From positions 62,001-126,000 of the forward strand of contig NZ_AP012325.1 of the NCBI RefSeq assembly GCF_001025195.1: a stretch of DNA of 64,000 nucleotides, in the 5' to 3' direction. The notes below the pieces were generated by a model. The model worked only from the letters and a program-made list of their open reading frames with translations. It had not been told where the DNA came from and searched no databases. The DNA comes from Bifidobacterium catenulatum DSM 16992 = JCM 1194 = LMG 11043. GTDB taxonomy: Bacteria > Actinomycetota > Actinomycetes > Actinomycetales > Bifidobacteriaceae. Shown here piece after piece: positions 16,130 to 24,897 of this stretch (positions are counted from its first letter, which is position 1; every line of letters begins with the position of its first letter). Position numbers and translations under genes: made by a program.

Positions 16130-17215
16130 ATGGTCGGTATGCGCGATGTGGCGAAGAAGGCCGGGGTGTCTCTGAGCACCGTCTCGCTGGTGGTGAACGG
16201 CAACGGGTACGTGTCTGATGACATGCGCGAACGTGTGCGCAAAGCCATGCAACTGCTCAATTATGTGCCGAACGAGCTTGCCCGCAATCTGTATCATGAT
16301 CGTACGAATCTGGTCGGTGTCATCGTGCCCACCATCCGCCACCCGTTCTTTGCAACGTTTACCGCGCATCTGCAGCATGCGCTCGCTGCGCAAGGATTAC
16401 GCACTATGCTGTGCTCTACCGCAGATGAGGCGGGCGGCGAAATCCAGTATGTCGACATGTTGCGTCGGCACATGATGGACGGCATCGTCATGTGTGCGCA
16501 CACTTCGCATCCTGGCGATTATTGGACGTCGATTCATCGCCCGATCGTCGCGTTCGACCGTGTGCTTGGAGACGGTATTTCGTCGATCGGATCCGACCAC
16601 GAGCAGGGTGGGCGATTGATTGCGCAGATGCTGATCCGCAATGGTGCCAAACATGTGGTGGTGATTGGCGGTCCGCGAGATCAATTCTTCGATTTGGCTG
16701 CGCGCGGAGAAGTCGAGGAAGGACCGTTCGATTTGGGAAAGACCACGTTCCCGACGGTGCGCTACTACCTCACGTTGGAACAGGAATTGACCTCCGTAGG
16801 CGTGAAATACGAGTATGTTGAAGCTGGCGAAGTGATGGATTTTGCCGGCTTTCATCGTGCGGTCAGCAATGCGCTCGACAAGGTGACGACCGACGGTGTC
16901 GATGCCGTGGTCAGTTCCGATATTGGTGCGTCGTTCTGCGTGCGCGAAGCGTTGAGCCGTGGAATTTCCATTCCTGACGAGCTGCAGATCGTTGCCTACG
17001 ATGGTACGTATTTGACTGATTTGGCCGGCATGAAGCTGACCGCGGTCGCGCAGGATTTCGCGGCGATCGCACAGTCGGTGGCCGACCATATCGTGCAGGC
17101 TATTGCCAATGAGGAAGTGGCCGCGGCTAACGCTTCACGCAAGAACGTCCCCAAGCCGTTCGAGCCGAACGTGCTTATTCCCATGACGCTGGTGCCAGGC
17201 GATACCACGCGTTGA
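16130..17215 (+). CDS. LacI-family regulator, probable sucrose repressor
   Basis: Transcription factor with an N-terminal LacI helix-turn-helix: MRDVAKKAGVSLSTVSLVVN (residues 4-23) is the recognition unit, followed by hinge helix VPNELARNLYHDRTN. A periplasmic-binding-protein-like effector domain fills residues 60-345. The length of 361 residues is typical, with a longer C-terminal tail than usual. ATG 16130 follows GGGGAAGG. It lies directly upstream of and codirectional with sucP. Matching palindromic operators occur before its own gene and twice before sucP, so repression of both, relieved by sucrose or a derivative, is the likely mode. It corresponds to the ScrR/SucR type; the effector is inferred from context. 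Confidence 0.85.
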   Translation: MVGMRDVAKKAGVSLSTVSLVVNGNGYVSDDMRERVRKAMQLLNYVPNELARNLYHDRTNLVGVIVPTIRHPFFATFTAHLQHALAAQGLRTMLCSTADEAGGEIQYVDMLRRHMMDGIVMCAHTSHPGDYWTSIHRPIVAFDRVLGDGISSIGSDHEQGGRLIAQMLIRNGAKHVVVIGGPRDQFFDLAARGEVEEGPFDLGKTTFPTVRYYLTLEQELTSVGVKYEYVEAGEVMDFAGFHRAVSNALDKVTTDGVDAVVSSDIGASFCVREALSRGISIPDELQIVAYDGTYLTDLAGMKLTAVAQDFAAIAQSVADHIVQAIANEEVAAANASRKNVPKPFEPNVLIPMTLVPGDTTR

Positions 17216-17327
17216 TGCTGCGCGTCTTCATGCGTGTGCCCGGTGTGGATCGCATCGATTTCAGAGGCGTCCACAACCAGCGGACGCCCGTCGATAGTCG
17301 TGCTCATCATCCGACTTGTGCATATGT

Positions 17328-17349
17328 GTCCGATTCTGGAGAATCGGTC
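17328..17349. repeat. SDSxESD palindrome copy 10
   Basis: Left arm GTCCGATTC, centre TGGA, right arm GAATCGGTC (one substitution). It lies between the regulator and the sucP promoter. Confidence 0.8.
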
Positions 17350-17375
17350 ATGTGTGATGTGTGAGATGTTTGGAT

Positions 17376-17397
17376 GTCCGATTCTGCAGAAACGGAC
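17376..17397. repeat. SDSxESD palindrome copy 11
   Basis: Left arm GTCCGATTC, centre TGCA, right arm GAAACGGAC. Identical to copy 1. Confidence 0.85.
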
Positions 17398-17437
17398 ACA
17401 TTGGGGTCGGACAGGCTGGGTTGTGTAGAACACCGCA

Positions 17438-17451
17438 TCAAACCGGTTCGA
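17438..17451. promoter_or_regulatory. LacI-family operator, copy 2
   Basis: TCAAACCGGTTCGA, centred on the CG step typical of LacI-family operators. It lies 65 bp upstream of copy 3, a spacing of about six helical turns that would allow looping. Confidence 0.8.
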
Positions 17452-17473
17452 CACGCGCATTTTGCGGTATTAC

Positions 17474-17503
17474 TGGACATCAACGTCCCTTTCGAGGTAA
17501 TAT
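17474..17503 (+). promoter_or_regulatory. Probable sucP promoter
   Basis: TGGACA at 17474-17479 and TAATAT at 17498-17503 are separated by 18 bp. The operator at 17503-17516 overlaps the start-side of the -10 box, as expected for repression. Confidence 0.6.
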
Positions 17504-17516
17504 CAAACCGGTTCGA
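17503..17516. promoter_or_regulatory. LacI-family operator, copy 3
   Basis: TCAAACCGGTTCGA within the larger symmetric TATCAAACCGGTTCGATA. It is identical to copy 2 and overlaps the predicted transcription start of sucP. Confidence 0.85.
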
Positions 17517-17590
17517 TACATACAAGTATGTAAAAGCACGCATACACTGCGTACACATTGCACCTGCATCCATGAACCAAGGGAGGTCCC

Positions 17591-19105
17591 ATGAAAAACA
17601 AAGTGCAGCTCATCGCTTACGCCGATCGTCTCGGCGATGGCACTCTTAGCTCGATGACCGACATCCTGCGCACCCGCTTCGACGGCGTGTATGACGGCGT
17701 GCATATCCTGCCGTTCTTCACTCCGTTCGATGGTGCGGATGCAGGCTTCGACCCGATCGACCACACCAAAGTCGACCCGCGTCTCGGCAGCTGGGATGAC
17801 GTTGCTGAACTTTCCAAGACCCACGGCATCATGGTCGATGCCATCGTCAACCACATGAGCTGGGAATCCAAGCAGTTCCAAGACGTGCTTGAAAAAGGTG
17901 AGGAATCCGAGTATTACCCGATGTTTCTGACCATGAGCTCCGTCTTCCCGAACGGCGCCACCGAAGAGGATCTGGCCGGCATTTACCGTCCGCGCCCGGG
18001 CCTGCCGTTCACCCACTACAAGTTCGCCGGCAAGACCCGTCTGGTATGGGTCAGCTTCACCCCGCAGCAGGTGGACATCGACACCGATTCCGACAAGGGC
18101 TGGGAATACCTCATGTCCATCTTCGATCAGATGGCCGCATCCCATGTCAGTTACATTCGTCTCGACGCCGTCGGCTACGGCGCTAAGGAAGCTGGCACGA
18201 GCTGCTTCATGACTCCGAAGACGTTCAAGCTCATCTCCCGCCTGCGTGAAGAGGGTGTCAAGCGCGGTCTGGAAATCCTCATCGAAGTGCATTCCTACTA
18301 CAAGAAGCAGGTTGAGATTGCATCGAAGGTCGATCGCGTCTACGATTTCGCGCTTCCGCCGCTGCTGCTGCATTCGTTGAATACCGGTCACGTTGAGCCG
18401 GTCGCGCATTGGACCGACATCCGTCCGAACAATGCCGTCACCGTACTCGATACGCATGATGGCATCGGAGTGATCGATATTGGTTCCGACCAGTTGGATC
18501 GTTCGCTCAAGGGGCTCGTGCCTGATGAGGACGTTGACAATCTCGTCAACACCATTCACGCGAACACGCACGGCGAATCGCAGGCCGCTACCGGCGCTGC
18601 CGCGTCCAATCTTGATCTGTATCAGGTCAACAGCACCTACTATTCGGCGCTGGGATGCAACGATCAGCACTATATTGCGGCTCGCGCAGTGCAGTTCTTC
18701 CTGCCAGGCGTTCCACAGGTCTACTATGTTGGCGCGCTTGCCGGCAAGAACGACATGGAGCTGCTGCGCAAGACCAACAATGGCCGCGATATCAATCGTC
18801 ACTATTATTCCACTGCTGAGATTGATGAGAATCTGCAGCGTCCGGTGGTGAAGGCGTTGAATGCGCTCGCTAAGTTCCGCAATGAGCTTGACGCGTTCGA
18901 CGGAGCCTTTTCGTACAGCGCCGACGGTGACACGTCCATCAGCTTCACGTGGAAGGGCGCAACTACCGAGGCTGCGCTCACGTTCGAGCCGGGTCGCGGT
19001 CTTGGTGTGGAGAACACCACGCCGGTCGCCACGCTCGCATGGCGTGATTCCGCGGGCGAACATCGTACGGACGATCTGATCACCAACCCACCGGTCGTCG
19101 CTTGA
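17591..19105 (+). CDS. sucP: Sucrose phosphorylase (GH13_18)
   Basis: Cytoplasmic retaining glycoside hydrolase-family 13 enzyme that converts sucrose and phosphate into alpha-glucose 1-phosphate and fructose. It feeds the bifid shunt while saving one ATP per sucrose. It has 504 residues, the same as the B. adolescentis enzyme, and reads almost like it. Catalytic residues fall exactly at Asp192 (YIRLDAVGYG), Glu232 (ILIEVHSYY) and Asp290 (LDTHDGIG). N-terminal MKNKVQLIAYADRLGDG and C-terminal NPPVVA are also characteristic. ATG 17591 follows GGGAGG. The regulator lies upstream, a terminator directly downstream and the probable sucrose permease further downstream. Confidence 0.98.
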   Translation: MKNKVQLIAYADRLGDGTLSSMTDILRTRFDGVYDGVHILPFFTPFDGADAGFDPIDHTKVDPRLGSWDDVAELSKTHGIMVDAIVNHMSWESKQFQDVLEKGEESEYYPMFLTMSSVFPNGATEEDLAGIYRPRPGLPFTHYKFAGKTRLVWVSFTPQQVDIDTDSDKGWEYLMSIFDQMAASHVSYIRLDAVGYGAKEAGTSCFMTPKTFKLISRLREEGVKRGLEILIEVHSYYKKQVEIASKVDRVYDFALPPLLLHSLNTGHVEPVAHWTDIRPNNAVTVLDTHDGIGVIDIGSDQLDRSLKGLVPDEDVDNLVNTIHANTHGESQAATGAAASNLDLYQVNSTYYSALGCNDQHYIAARAVQFFLPGVPQVYYVGALAGKNDMELLRKTNNGRDINRHYYSTAEIDENLQRPVVKALNALAKFRNELDAFDGAFSYSADGDTSISFTWKGATTEAALTFEPGRGLGVENTTPVATLAWRDSAGEHRTDDLITNPPVVA

Positions 19106-19129
19106 TCGCGCGTGCATCCATAAATCTGT

Positions 19130-19171
19130 AATCGTCCTTCCTGCCACCTCTCCTTCAGGAAGGACGATTCG
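19130..19171 (+). terminator. Terminator after sucP
   Basis: A 14-bp perfect stem AATCGTCCTTCCTG/CAGGAAGGACGATT with a 12-base loop. The downstream sequence is only weakly T-rich, so it may be partial, leaving some readthrough to the permease gene. Confidence 0.75.
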
Positions 19172-19639
19172 CATTCTGCTTCTCAAGAAATCGTTTTTCC
19201 CGAGAATCAGCTGAAATCCAAGCAAAAGCGGGTAAGGTGAGCGTACGTCAAAGATGTCAAAGCTCTTCGATTAAGACAACATATTTTTCACCATCATGGG
19301 CGTGCTGTTTGATACGCAATCTCAAGCAGTCGCTGCTGCCATGGCTTGTGTTCCTGTTGACGGCGGTTGTGCTGGTGATTGATGGGAGTCACGTTGCCGC
19401 AATACTGCTGCGCATGGATATACAACTGGATTTGCCGTCGCATGTTTCTGTTGCCTGACAGGACGTATTGATATGGTTGATTTCGCCGAAAGAATCGCTC
19501 GAATGCACTGTTGCAGTGTGTCCGGGCGATTTTCATATGTACTGAATATTCGTGTGACATTTCGAAAACGAGCAACGAAATAGAAGCAAGAACGAGAAGC
19601 GACAATATAAAACAAGAAAAACAGGAATAGAAACAAGAG
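19172..19639 (+). other. Long leader or intergenic region before the MFS permease
   Basis: About 470 bp without a convincing gene; short frames on both strands look like noise. The last 100 bp are strikingly A-rich. I found no third sucrose operator here, so whether the permease has its own promoter is open. Confidence 0.5.
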
Positions 19640-21241
19640 ATGACTGAAGACAATCAACATAATGCAGATGGGCAGCAGACTCCAATGCAGCCGCAGCCGC
19701 TGCCGGGCCAGGTATTTGTGCGCCCCGGCATCGATGACCGTCCCGATTACGAAAAAACGCTGACCGAAGAGGCCAAAGCGGCCCTGAAGCGCCTGGCCGT
19801 ACAGCAGAATCCGCGCGTGCCCGAGGCCTCCAACGAGCGTCCGGAAGTGCAGCAGACCCTCATCAACACGGAAAGTGGCTCCCCGCTGACCGCGTTCGCC
19901 CATCTTGACGCCGCCGTGCCGAACCTCGAATCGTCGTTCCTTGACCTGCGTGATCCGATGACCGCGCCCGACGGCACTACGCCCACCAAGCCGCAGGTAC
20001 ATCGCCTCACCGCCGGCTTCGCGCTTGGTGCGCTGCTGTTCACCGCGCCGATGGCCGCGCTCAACTCCGTGCTCATTCCACAGACCATCAGCCGTCTTTC
20101 CGGCACCGACCGCGTCACCGATCTGGCGCTGCTCAGCGTCGTTGGCACGCTGCTGACGTTCCTGATGAACGCGTGGATTTCCGTCGGATCCGACCATTCG
20201 TACTGCCCGCTGGGCCGCCGCACCCCGTGGATCATCGCCGGCACGGTGCTGACTGCCACGTCGGTGGCGATTCTTTCCGCATGCGATTTCATGCCGTTGG
20301 TCATCGTGTTCTGGCTGTTCACGCTGATCGGACATGCGATGGTGTCGATGCCGCTGGCGGCCGCTTTCGGTGAGCGCGTGCCCGACAAGTTCCGTGATCG
20401 TGCGGACGCGTGGCGTGGCGTTGGACAGGCGTTCGGCCAGGTGTTGGGCATTATCGCGGCCGTTTCGCTTACGTGGGCCGCCGACGATTCCGGTTGGAAT
20501 GGCACCACGCGTTTCGCCATGATGGTGTTTGCGTTGTGCCTGGTGGTGGCTGGTGTGGCTACGTTGCTGGTGTTGCCGTTTGAGGGTTCCAGCAGCTATT
20601 TGCCTCGTGAGAGTGTGAAGAAGGGCGATTATTTTTCGCAGTATCGCCCGCCGAAGGGCGCTCCGAAGTTCTTCATTGCGTTTGCCGCGCGCATGTTTGC
20701 CATCGCAGCCACTTCCGGCATTGCGATTTACCAGTGGTATCTTGCGCAGGATGGTTTGGGTGATGTTTCGCAGGTCGCCATGTTTGGTTTGTCCGGAGCG
20801 GCTGCGGTTATGTCGGTGATGGCCGTTGCCGCGTTCGTCGGCTCGCTGTTGGCTGCGCTTCTGCTTGGTCGTATCGCCCGCGCTTTCAAGGATTCCCGTA
20901 TTCCCGCAATTGCCGCCTGCCTGTTGTTTGTGGTTGCTGTAGTACTTCCGTTGACACCGATCGATAGAGCGATGGCGGTCGCGTTGTATGCGCTGTTTGC
21001 AGGTTTCGCGTATGTGGTGTATGACGGCGTGAGCCAAGGGCTGAATCTTGCGACGTTACCGGATGTGCGTTCCGTTGGTCGTTCGTTGGCCGCGTTCAGT
21101 TTGGCGAATACGTTCGGTTCGTTGATTGGCGCTGTCGTTTGCGCGATTGCGATTGCGGTGACTGGCGAGTATCTGCTGATTTTCGCTGTTGCCGCCGGTT
21201 GCATGGCTATTGCGGGCGTGCTGACGTTGCTGCTGAAATGA
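19640..21241 (+). CDS. MFS sugar permease, probable sucrose transporter
   Basis: Twelve-helix major facilitator of the glycoside/sucrose (GPH/SUC) branch. The first ~115 residues are hydrophilic and Pro/Gln/Glu-rich and precede helix 1 (FALGALLFTAPMAALNSVLI). The loop 2-3 motif reads SDHSYCPLGRRTPWIIAG, which is typical of SUC/GPH sugar carriers, and helices continue to residue 530. It lies codirectionally after sucP, which by itself needs sucrose import. Bifidobacterial scr loci have the same trio (regulator, phosphorylase, permease). The ribosome-binding site (AAGAG) is weak. Substrate is inferred from context. Confidence 0.8.
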   Translation: MTEDNQHNADGQQTPMQPQPLPGQVFVRPGIDDRPDYEKTLTEEAKAALKRLAVQQNPRVPEASNERPEVQQTLINTESGSPLTAFAHLDAAVPNLESSFLDLRDPMTAPDGTTPTKPQVHRLTAGFALGALLFTAPMAALNSVLIPQTISRLSGTDRVTDLALLSVVGTLLTFLMNAWISVGSDHSYCPLGRRTPWIIAGTVLTATSVAILSACDFMPLVIVFWLFTLIGHAMVSMPLAAAFGERVPDKFRDRADAWRGVGQAFGQVLGIIAAVSLTWAADDSGWNGTTRFAMMVFALCLVVAGVATLLVLPFEGSSSYLPRESVKKGDYFSQYRPPKGAPKFFIAFAARMFAIAATSGIAIYQWYLAQDGLGDVSQVAMFGLSGAAAVMSVMAVAAFVGSLLAALLLGRIARAFKDSRIPAIAACLLFVVAVVLPLTPIDRAMAVALYALFAGFAYVVYDGVSQGLNLATLPDVRSVGRSLAAFSLANTFGSLIGAVVCAIAIAVTGEYLLIFAVAAGCMAIAGVLTLLLK

Positions 21242-21290
21242 TTTTGGATGATCTGAGATAATCCGAAAAACGAATATCAAATTCAAAATT

Positions 21291-21337
21291 GCGCGTCCAC
21301 ATAGTGAACCTTTAGTAGAAAGGATATGTGGACGCGC
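21291..21337 (+). terminator. Strong hairpin after the permease gene
   Basis: Perfect 13-bp arms GCGCGTCCACATA and TATGTGGACGCGC enclose a 21-base loop, 50 bp after the permease stop. The following TTATCTTTA is only partly T-rich; it could end the sucrose transcript. Confidence 0.6.
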
Positions 21338-21407
21338 TTATCTTTACGGCTTAGTTCGAGCGGATCGCCCGCCGAATACAAGACTTTGCGAAAGGAGGTT
21401 CGCCACG

Positions 21408-21476
21408 ATGAACGGAATGGTTGCACGCGTACTGCTGTCCGTACGAATTATTATTCCGCTTTCGTTGGCGGACTGA
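21408..21476 (+). CDS. Leader peptide rich in Val/Leu/Ile (22 residues), attenuator of the MHS transporter gene
   Basis: A short frame with a near-ideal ribosome-binding site (AAAGGAGG, 21391-21398, nine bases before ATG). It begins MNGMVARVLLSVR, continues IIIPLSLAD and stops. Ten of 22 residues are Val, Leu or Ile, including three consecutive Ile codons. It is followed by a terminator hairpin with T6 at 21548-21574 and a competing pairing (ATGCAG at 21484-21489 with CTGCAT at 21552-21557). This is the classical layout of ribosome-mediated transcription attenuation responding to branched-chain amino acid supply. The downstream gene is an MHS-type transporter, then ilvC. The frame and ribosome-binding site are seen directly; regulation is inferred. 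Confidence 0.75.
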   Translation: MNGMVARVLLSVRIIIPLSLAD

Positions 21477-21547
21477 TTCGAGCAATGCAGCTTCAATCCC
21501 TCGCCAACGGAGGCAGGGTTTGAGGCGCGCAAAACACACACGTTGAT

Positions 21548-21574
21548 GGCCCTGCATACTGCGGGGTCTTTTTT
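21548..21574 (+). terminator. Attenuator terminator before the MHS transporter gene
   Basis: GGCCCTGCA and TGCGGGGTC pair over nine positions (two G-U) with loop TAC and are followed by six T. It lies 72 bp after the leader peptide stop and 120 bp before the transporter start, inside the same transcript. Confidence 0.75.
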
Positions 21575-21694
21575 GTTGCCGCCCACAAGGCGTAAGGCAA
21601 CGAAATGAAGACTGCAACAAGAGAATAGAAGAAAGACGTTATCGGCGCATGTTGAGAGCCGGTAGCACATGACAGACGTAACAGGAGTAATCCA

Positions 21695-23044
21695 ATGAGT
21701 GCAGTCGAAGCAGCCGCTGGTAAAGCGCAGGCAATGGTGCGCGATTCGGTGAAAACCGTGATCGCCGCTTCCATGGTCGGCACCGCCATCGAGTTCTACG
21801 ACTTCTACGCATACGGCACCGCCGCTGCGAACTATTTCCCGAAGGTGTTCTTCGGAGATACCACCAATCCGACCGTCGCGCTGCTAGCCAGCCTGCTGAC
21901 CTTCGCCATCGCGTTCATTGCACGTCCGCTCGGATCCTTGGTGTTCGGCCATTTTGGCGACCGCATGGGCCGCAAGACCACACTGGTGGTTTCGCTGTTG
22001 ACCATGGGTGTCGCCACGTTCCTGATCGGCTGCCTGCCGACTTATAGCCAGTGGGGCATTGTGGCTGTCGCCGCGCTGTGCCTGTGCCGTTTCGTGCAGG
22101 GCATCGGTTTGGGCGGCGAATGGTCGGGTGCCGCTTTGGTGGCCACCGAGAACGCTCCGGAAGACAAGCGTGCGCTGTATGGCTCCTTCCCGGAATTGGG
22201 TGCTCCGATCGGTTTCTTCCTGTCGAACGGCACCTACTTCCTGTTGGAAACGTTCAACGATGACGATGCGATGCTGGCATGGGGTTGGCGTGTGCCGTTC
22301 CTGCTGTCCGCAGTGCTGGTGATCGTCGGTCTTGTGGTGCGCGTGCAGATGGAGGAGACCCCGATCTTCCGCATGGCTCAGGAACAGAAGAAGGTCGTCA
22401 AGTCTCCGCTGACCGAAGTGTTCAAGAAGAGCTGGAAGGAAGTCATCCAAGCCACGTTCCTGGTGGCCGTCACCTACACGCTGTTCTACACGCTGGCAAC
22501 CTGGTCCCTCGCTTGGGGCACCAAAACCGTCGAGCAGGGCGGCGGCAACCTTGGTTTCACCAATCGTGAATACCTGCTCATGCTGATGCTTGCCATCTGC
22601 GTGTTCGCCGCGTTCATCGTCATTTCCTGCGTGAACGCCGATAAATTCGGCCGCAAGCGCGTGATCGTCATCTCGTCCTGCTGCCTCGTGGCATTCGCGC
22701 TGCTCTTCCCGTTCCTGCTTGATCCGGCGGTCGTCGGCCAGCGTAACTTCGCCGCCAACCTGCTGTTCCTGTGCATCGGCTTCGCGTTGATGGGCACCGC
22801 ATTCGGTCCGATCGGCGCGTTCCTGCCGGAGCTGTTCGACGCCAACGTGCGTTATTCCGGCTCCGGCATCGGCTACAACCTGGCCGCCATCGTCGGCGCG
22901 GCATTCGTGCCGACCATCGCCACTTGGCTGTCCCACCACTGGGGTGTGCACTCCGTCGGTCTGTACCTCGGCGTGATGGCCGTGTGCTGCCTTGTTGCGG
23001 TGCTGAGCTGCAAGGAGACTAAGGACGTCGATTTCACCAAGTGA
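21695..23044 (+). CDS. MFS transporter, metabolite:H+ symporter (MHS) family
   Basis: Twelve-helix major facilitator of the MHS family (ProP, ShiA, KgtP relatives). Signature pieces are MVGTAIEFYDFYAYGTAAAN near residue 29, the loop 2-3 motif GHFGDRMGRKTTLVV (about 87), GIGLGGEWSGAALVATENAP (about 135) and ADKFGRKRVIVIS (about 310). The length of 449 residues is typical. Substrates in this family include proline/betaine, shikimate and dicarboxylates, and cannot be read from sequence. The upstream leader peptide rich in Ile/Leu/Val and the downstream ilvC hint at a substrate or product linked to branched-chain amino acid metabolism. A hairpin follows the stop. Confidence 0.88.
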   Translation: MSAVEAAAGKAQAMVRDSVKTVIAASMVGTAIEFYDFYAYGTAAANYFPKVFFGDTTNPTVALLASLLTFAIAFIARPLGSLVFGHFGDRMGRKTTLVVSLLTMGVATFLIGCLPTYSQWGIVAVAALCLCRFVQGIGLGGEWSGAALVATENAPEDKRALYGSFPELGAPIGFFLSNGTYFLLETFNDDDAMLAWGWRVPFLLSAVLVIVGLVVRVQMEETPIFRMAQEQKKVVKSPLTEVFKKSWKEVIQATFLVAVTYTLFYTLATWSLAWGTKTVEQGGGNLGFTNREYLLMLMLAICVFAAFIVISCVNADKFGRKRVIVISSCCLVAFALLFPFLLDPAVVGQRNFAANLLFLCIGFALMGTAFGPIGAFLPELFDANVRYSGSGIGYNLAAIVGAAFVPTIATWLSHHWGVHSVGLYLGVMAVCCLVAVLSCKETKDVDFTK

Positions 23045-23049
23045 TGTCC

Positions 23050-23095
23050 GTGAGGGCTTCGGCGGTGTCCGGGTGGAATCGCCCGAAGCCCTCAC
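23050..23095 (+). terminator. Hairpin after the MHS transporter gene
   Basis: GTGAGGGCTTCGG and CCGAAGCCCTCAC (13 bp) enclose ~20 bases, but A5 rather than T follows. It may work as a terminator in either direction or protect the 3' end. Confidence 0.5.
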
Positions 23096-23333
23096 AAAAA
23101 GCGTTTGACGCAAAACATAACCACTATGTGAACGTCAGCAACCAATATAAAGAAAACGGGACTAGAACAGTTCCGCAGGAGAGGCGGTGTGATTTCTCGG
23201 ACACAATCCGGGGGGAGTAACATCCTAGGAATCACAAGTCGTTGCAACAACCGAACAAGTAACAGAAATCGAAAGTTTTTTCGGGAAAAGTACGATCCCG
23301 AAGCGATAAAAGAAAATAAAAGGAGCGCCAATC

Positions 23334-24386
23334 ATGGCAGCAACTATCTGGTACGAAAAGGACGCCGATCTGTCTGTGTTTGAAGGCAAGAAGGTGGCCA
23401 TCCTTGGTTACGGTTCTCAGGGTCACGCTCATGCACTGAACCTGCGCGATTCCGGTGTGGACGTCGTCGTTGGCCTGCGTCCGACCTCCAAGTCCGTGGA
23501 TTACGCCAAGGAGCAGGGCCTGGAAGTCAAGCCGGTCGGCGAGGCCGTCGCCGAAGCCGACGTGGTCATGATTCTGCTGCCTGACCAGTACCAGGCTAAG
23601 GTTTACAAGGAAGAGGTTGAGCCGAACCTGAAGCCGGGCGCTGCTTTGGCTTTCGCTCACGGTTTCAACATCCACTACGGCTACATCAAGCCGTCCGAGG
23701 ACCACCCGGTCTTCATGGTCGCTCCGAAGGGCCCGGGCCACATCGTGCGTCGTGAGTACGCCGCCGGCCGTGGCGTCCCGGTCGTCGTGGCTGTGGAGCA
23801 GGATCCGGATGGCAAGACCTGGCCGCTGTGCCTGGCTTACGCCAAGGCTCTGGGCGCTCTGCGTGCAGGCGCCATCAAGACCACCTTCACCGAGGAGACC
23901 GAAACCGATCTGTTCGGCGAGCAGGACGTGCTCATGGGTGGCATCAACCACCTGTGCGATCTGGGCTTCGACGTGCTGACCGAGGCTGGCTACCAGCCGG
24001 AGATCGCCTACTTCGAGGTGTTCCACGAGCTGAAGATGCTGGTGGATCTGGCCAACGAAGGCGGCCTGAACAAGGCTCGTTGGAGCTGCTCCGACACTGC
24101 TCAGTATGGCGATTACACCTCCACCGTCATCACCGAAGAGACCAAGAAGCGCATGCAGTACCAGCTCAAGCGCATTCAGGATGGCTCCTTCGCCAAGGAG
24201 TTCATGGATGATCAGGCCGCTGGCGCTCCGAAGTTCAAGCAGCTGCAGGAAGAGTACAGCCACCCGCACCTGGAGACCGTTGGCCCGAAGCTGCGCGCCA
24301 TGTTCTCCTGGAACAACCAGGTGGACGCCGATGCCGATATGGCCGAGTCCTTCAACGGCAAGATTGCTCGTACCCAGGTTCAGTGA
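23334..24386 (+). CDS. ilvC: Ketol-acid reductoisomerase, copy 1
   Basis: Class I (short) ketol-acid reductoisomerase, the second common step of valine, leucine and isoleucine synthesis: isomerises and reduces acetolactate or acetohydroxybutyrate with NAD(P)H and Mg2+. The Rossmann motif [20 protein letters not shown] begins near residue 25, followed by cofactor-specificity loop LRPTSKS (about 51). [10 protein letters not shown] and [13 protein letters not shown] are typical, and the metal-binding block carries ETDLFGEQ, with ESxx-type residues in YFEVFHELK. Its 350 residues fit class I. The ribosome-binding site is AAAAGGAG. Convergent with a second ilvC about 550 bp away; by eye about four of five residues agree. 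Confidence 0.96.
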   Translation: MAATIWYEKDADLSVFEGKKVAILGYGSQGHAHALNLRDSGVDVVVGLRPTSKSVDYAKEQGLEVKPVGEAVAEADVVMILLPDQYQAKVYKEEVEPNLKPGAALAFAHGFNIHYGYIKPSEDHPVFMVAPKGPGHIVRREYAAGRGVPVVVAVEQDPDGKTWPLCLAYAKALGALRAGAIKTTFTEETETDLFGEQDVLMGGINHLCDLGFDVLTEAGYQPEIAYFEVFHELKMLVDLANEGGLNKARWSCSDTAQYGDYTSTVITEETKKRMQYQLKRIQDGSFAKEFMDDQAAGAPKFKQLQEEYSHPHLETVGPKLRAMFSWNNQVDADADMAESFNGKIARTQVQ

Positions 24387-24427
24387 GATCGCCTGATTCC
24401 GAGCTGAGAGCCGGAATCTGAAGCATT

Positions 24428-24464
24428 AAGACCGTCGCCCGATTCGTTCGGACGGCGGTCTTTT
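24428..24464 (+). terminator. Terminator after ilvC copy 1
   Basis: AAGACCGTCGCCCGA pairs with TCGGACGGCGGTCTT with one internal mismatch and one G-U, ending in TTTT. The A-rich 5' side is too short to make it clearly bidirectional. Confidence 0.85.
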
Positions 24465-24496
24465 GCGTTGTGTTGGCTCCTTTTGCCGCGCTGACA

Positions 24497-24745
24497 GGTG
24501 TTTGGTGCGATGAATCGGGTTTTTCGCGCATGGGGGTATGGTTCATGCTGTTTTTGGTGATTTGATGCCCCCGTTTCTGTATCATCTCCGGTTTTGCTTG
24601 CGATTCTCGACTTTTTCGTGTATGGGGGTATGGTCTCTTCTGGTTTCTGTCGATTCAAGGCCCCCTTGCCTGTGTTAGCCGGGGATTGGTGGCGAGGATC
24701 GCATTTTTTCGAGTACGGGGTTATTCGTTGGAACCGTGGTTCTGG
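24497..24745. repeat. Three imperfect ~91-bp tandem repeats between the ilvC genes
   Basis: The best-conserved block of each unit is TTTTTCGNGNATGGGGGTATGG. It occurs at 24519-24542, 24612-24634 and, diverged, 24703-24727. Starts are 91-93 bp apart. In the first two units the GGGGG is followed ~35 bp later by CCCCC (24568-24572, 24661-24665), so each can fold a hairpin. No frame is conserved between units. The rest of this 550-bp convergent region holds only the terminators of the two ilvC genes and a further inverted pair, ATCCGGTC (24851-24858) with GACCGGAT (24873-24880). Confidence 0.6.
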
Positions 24746-24897
24746 AATCTCGGAACCTTGAAACCTCAAAACCGTGAAATCTTCTGAAAATAGAGGAAGA
24801 CCGACACCCACAAACGGGCGACGGCCTTCCATTGGTAATTGAGGCTTGCGATCCGGTCTATCGGGACCAATTGACCGGATTCCGATGGACCGAGGCC

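Noticed and set aside
21291..21694. T-box riboswitch before the MHS transporter
   Set aside because: No T-box sequence (AGGGUGG…ACCGCG) is seen. A translated short frame plus terminator explains the region better.
23189..23383. Leader peptide or small gene in front of ilvC copy 1
   Set aside because: The GTG frame runs into ilvC in another frame, has no hydrophobic or branched-chain codon run and no terminator alternative.
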